Source: Acidovorax sp. MR-S7 (lineage in GTDB: Bacteria > Pseudomonadota > Gammaproteobacteria > Burkholderiales > Burkholderiaceae_C). From it: a stretch of 64,000 bases of DNA. The position numbers and the translations under genes are program-made. How positions within the stretch are numbered: position 1 is the stretch's first letter; the number at the start of each line of letters is the position of its first letter. Positions 62,108-64,000 of this stretch are shown one piece after another. Under the pieces are notes generated by a model, which was given only the letters and a program-made list of their open reading frames with translations, was not told the DNA's origin and made no database searches. The stretch spans positions 1 to 64,000 of the forward strand of contig NZ_DF238908.1 in NCBI RefSeq assembly GCF_000400995.2, given 5' to 3'.

Positions 62108-63636
62108 CCACCCCGAGCGCCAGCCAACTCCTGCATCTGCACCCCAACGACAACGTGCTCGTCGCCAAGGCGGCGCTGGCGCTGGGCCAGGAGATCCCGG
62201 AGCTGGGCGTGCGCACGCGCGCCCAGGTGCCCGCCGGGCACAAGATCGCCGCGCGCCCCATCAAGGAGGGCGAGCAGGTCAAGAAGTACGACACGGTGAT
62301 CGGCGTCGCCACGCGCGACCTGGAGCCCGGCGATTACGTGCACAGCCACAACCTCAAGCTGGTGGACTATTACCGCGACCCGGCCTTCGGCGCCGACGTG
62401 CGGCCGGTGGACTACCTGCCCGAGGATCAGCGCGCCACCTTCCAGGGCTTCGTGCGCGCCGACGGGCGCGTGGGCACGCGCAACTTCATCGGCATCCTCT
62501 CGTCGGTGAACTGCTCGGCCACGGTCATCAAGAACATCGCGGCGCACTTCACGCCCGAGCGGCTCGCGGCCTTCCCCCACGTGGACGGCGTGGCCGCGTT
62601 CGCGCAGACCAGCGGCTGCGGCATGTCCTCGCCCAGCGAGCATTTCGACGTGCTGCGCCGCACGCTGGCGGGCTACGCGCGCCACCCCAACCTGGCGGCC
62701 GTGCTCATCGTGGGCCTGGGCTGCGAGCGCAACCAGGTCGACGGGCTCATGGAATCGCAGGGCCTGCATCAGGGCCCGTTGCTGCGCACCTTCGTGATGC
62801 AGGAGACGGGCGGCACGCGCGCGACCATCGCGGCGGGCATCCAGGCGATCGAGGAAATGCTGCCCATCGCCAACCAGGCACGGCGCCAGACGGTGAGCGC
62901 GAGCCACCTCAAGATCGGGCTGGAGTGCGGCGGCTCCGATGGTTTCTCGGGCATCACCGCCAACCCGGCGCTCGGCGCGGCGATGGACATCCTGGTGCGC
63001 CACGGCGGCACGGCCATCCTGAGCGAGACGCCCGAGATCCACGGCGCGGAGTTCATGCTCACGCGCCGCGCCATCACGCCCGAAGTCGGCCAGAAACTGC
63101 TCGACCGCCTGGCGTGGTGGGAGAAGTACGCCAGCGGCCAGAACGCGCAGTTCAACGGCGTGGTGGGCCACGGCAACCAGGCCGGGGGCCTGGCCAACAT
63201 CTTCGAGAAATCGCTGGGCAGTGCCATGAAAGGCGGCACCACGCCGCTGCAGGCCGTCTACGAATACGCCGAGCCCATCACGCAAAACGGCTTCGTGTTC
63301 ATGGACTCGCCCGGCTACGACCCCGTGGCATCGACGGGCCAGATCGCCAGCGGCGCCAACCTGATCTGCTTCACCACCGGGCGCGGCTCCATGTTCGGCA
63401 GCAAGCCCGCGCCGACGATCAAGCTGGCGAGCAACACGCCGATGTACCGCCGCCTCGAAGAAGACATGGACATCAACTGCGGCATCATAGTCGATGGAGA
63501 ATGCACGGTGCCCGAGATGGGCGAGCGCATCTTCCAACAGATCCTGCGCCATGCCAGCGGCGAGCCGACCAAGAGCGAGTCGCTCGGCCTGGGCGACCAT
63601 GAGTTCGTGCCCTGGCATCTCGGCATCGTTAGCTGA
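62104..63636 (+). CDS. UxaA/GarD family altronate or galactarate dehydratase
   Basis: A 510-residue dehydratase with an N-terminal SAF domain (about 12-95, NDNVLVAKAALALGQEIPEL) and the D-galactarate dehydratase/altronate hydrolase core (about 120-510) with QTSGCGMSSPSE, GLGCERNQV, LECGGSDGFSGITANPALG and DINCGIIVDGE, where the cysteines are likely metal ligands. Such enzymes remove water from sugar acids to give 5-keto-4-deoxyglucarate or 2-keto-3-deoxygluconate. With the aldehyde dehydrogenase downstream, a glucarate/galactarate route to 2-oxoglutarate is likely. Confidence 0.92.
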   Translation: MTTPSASQLLHLHPNDNVLVAKAALALGQEIPELGVRTRAQVPAGHKIAARPIKEGEQVKKYDTVIGVATRDLEPGDYVHSHNLKLVDYYRDPAFGADVRPVDYLPEDQRATFQGFVRADGRVGTRNFIGILSSVNCSATVIKNIAAHFTPERLAAFPHVDGVAAFAQTSGCGMSSPSEHFDVLRRTLAGYARHPNLAAVLIVGLGCERNQVDGLMESQGLHQGPLLRTFVMQETGGTRATIAAGIQAIEEMLPIANQARRQTVSASHLKIGLECGGSDGFSGITANPALGAAMDILVRHGGTAILSETPEIHGAEFMLTRRAITPEVGQKLLDRLAWWEKYASGQNAQFNGVVGHGNQAGGLANIFEKSLGSAMKGGTTPLQAVYEYAEPITQNGFVFMDSPGYDPVASTGQIASGANLICFTTGRGSMFGSKPAPTIKLASNTPMYRRLEEDMDINCGIIVDGECTVPEMGERIFQQILRHASGEPTKSESLGLGDHEFVPWHLGIVS

Positions 63637-63638
63637 AG

Positions 63639-63694
63639 CACTCCTGAAACCATAGCTGCTTGCGCTTTCCCATCAGGCGCTGGCGGCTGATTTG
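63639..63694. repeat. Dispersed palindromic repeat, short form, inside the sugar-acid operon
   Basis: CTCCTGAAACCATAGCTGCT, then TGCGCTTTCCCATC and AGGCGCTGGCGGCTGATTTG: both half-sites recognisable with some changes. It separates the dehydratase and aldehyde dehydrogenase genes. Confidence 0.65.
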
Positions 63695-63706
63695 ACTCAT
63701 AACGCC

Positions 63707-64000
63707 ATGCCGCTCACCCTCACCCGCACCGACCTGATCCGCAGCGCCAACTTCATCGGCGGCGCCTGGAGCGCCACGCCCACCGCACGCCTGGCCGTCA
63801 CCGACCCGGCCACCGGCGACGTCATCACAGAAGTGCCCGACAGCGGCGCTCCAGAGGCCCGCGCCGCGCTGGACGCCGCCCACAACGCCTTTTCGGCATG
63901 GCGCAAGGTGCCGGCCAAGCAGCGCGCGGCGATCGTCAAGCGCTGGAATGACCTCGTGCTGGCGCACCAGGACGACCTGGGCAAGCTGATCTCCCTCGAA
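63707..64000 (+). CDS. NAD(P)-dependent aldehyde dehydrogenase, N-terminal part (window edge)
   Basis: The first 98 residues of an aldehyde dehydrogenase of the succinate-semialdehyde/2-oxoglutarate-semialdehyde type: ANFIGGAWSATPTARLAVTD, PATGDVITEVPDSGAPEARA, then FSAWRKVPAKQRAAIVKRWN. The catalytic part is outside the window. Next to a sugar-diacid dehydratase, oxidation of 2-oxoglutarate semialdehyde to 2-oxoglutarate is the most likely role; GabD-type activity is the alternative. Confidence 0.85.
   Translation, partial: MPLTLTRTDLIRSANFIGGAWSATPTARLAVTDPATGDVITEVPDSGAPEARAALDAAHNAFSAWRKVPAKQRAAIVKRWNDLVLAHQDDLGKLISLE

Overview
The window reads as chromosome of a GC-rich betaproteobacterium of the family Comamonadaceae (Acidovorax/Alicycliphilus/Diaphorobacter-like; genus not certain). 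Support: the order thrS-infC-rpmI-rplT-pheS-pheT-ihfA-merR-tRNA-Pro, the hupB-tRNA-Val-ppiD block, uvrC-pgsA, an EarP/EF-P pair in which EF-P carries the modified-type Arg32, PhaR, three Bug/TctC-type solute-binding proteins, and about a dozen copies of a short palindromic intergenic repeat.

Layout. 1-650: end of an IS256-like element cutting a phage exonuclease remnant, next to the 3' end of tRNA-Pro. 656-8697 (minus): translation operon led by thrS, preceded by a threonine-rich leader peptide and a complete 1:2 / 2:3 / 3:4 attenuator. 8996-14325: tRNA-His, ppiD, tRNA-Val, hupB, pgsA, uvrC. 14410-16507: a DNA repair pair (radical SAM protein plus partner) with a LexA box at the start codon. 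16617-20812: CoA transferase, HMG-CoA-lyase-like enzyme and Bug protein with a divergent LysR, probably for uptake and breakdown of a branched dicarboxylic acid. 20809-22612: earP-efp. 22822-25532: SPFH/zinc-ribbon/small membrane protein operon resembling Bacillus ydjGHI. 25785-29351: MATE exporter, nitrobindin-like protein, RimO. 29374-29647: a 264-bp nested palindromic element with 30-bp terminal inverted repeats and a 5-bp target duplication. 29644-35497: phaR, dapA and a fused indolepyruvate:ferredoxin oxidoreductase, with a divergent GntR regulator at 35661-36410. 37086-42361: dsbB, sulfate ABC transporter (sbp-cysT-cysW-cysA) and a small hydrolase. 42434-49497: LysR/azoreductase, FMN reductase, and metN-metI separated from metQ by an inserted MBL-fold/Bug pair. 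49705-53090: hybrid histidine kinase and MFS transporter. 53145-57352: Lrp regulator, M20 amidohydrolase and a fusion of diaminopropionate ammonia-lyase with a Zn-dependent amidase. 57389-64000: MocR regulator, small membrane protein, a LysR/DUF488/DUF2945 operon, and a Bug protein/galactarate-type dehydratase/aldehyde dehydrogenase operon running off the window.

The most unusual items are the thrS attenuator, the cloverleaf MITE-like element ending in the phaR stop codon, the dispersed repeat (one copy sits in frame inside EarP), the SOS box on the radical-SAM repair pair, the lyase-amidase fusion, and an AT-rich motif shared by sulfur-linked promoters. All calls come from reading the sequence; no database search was run.
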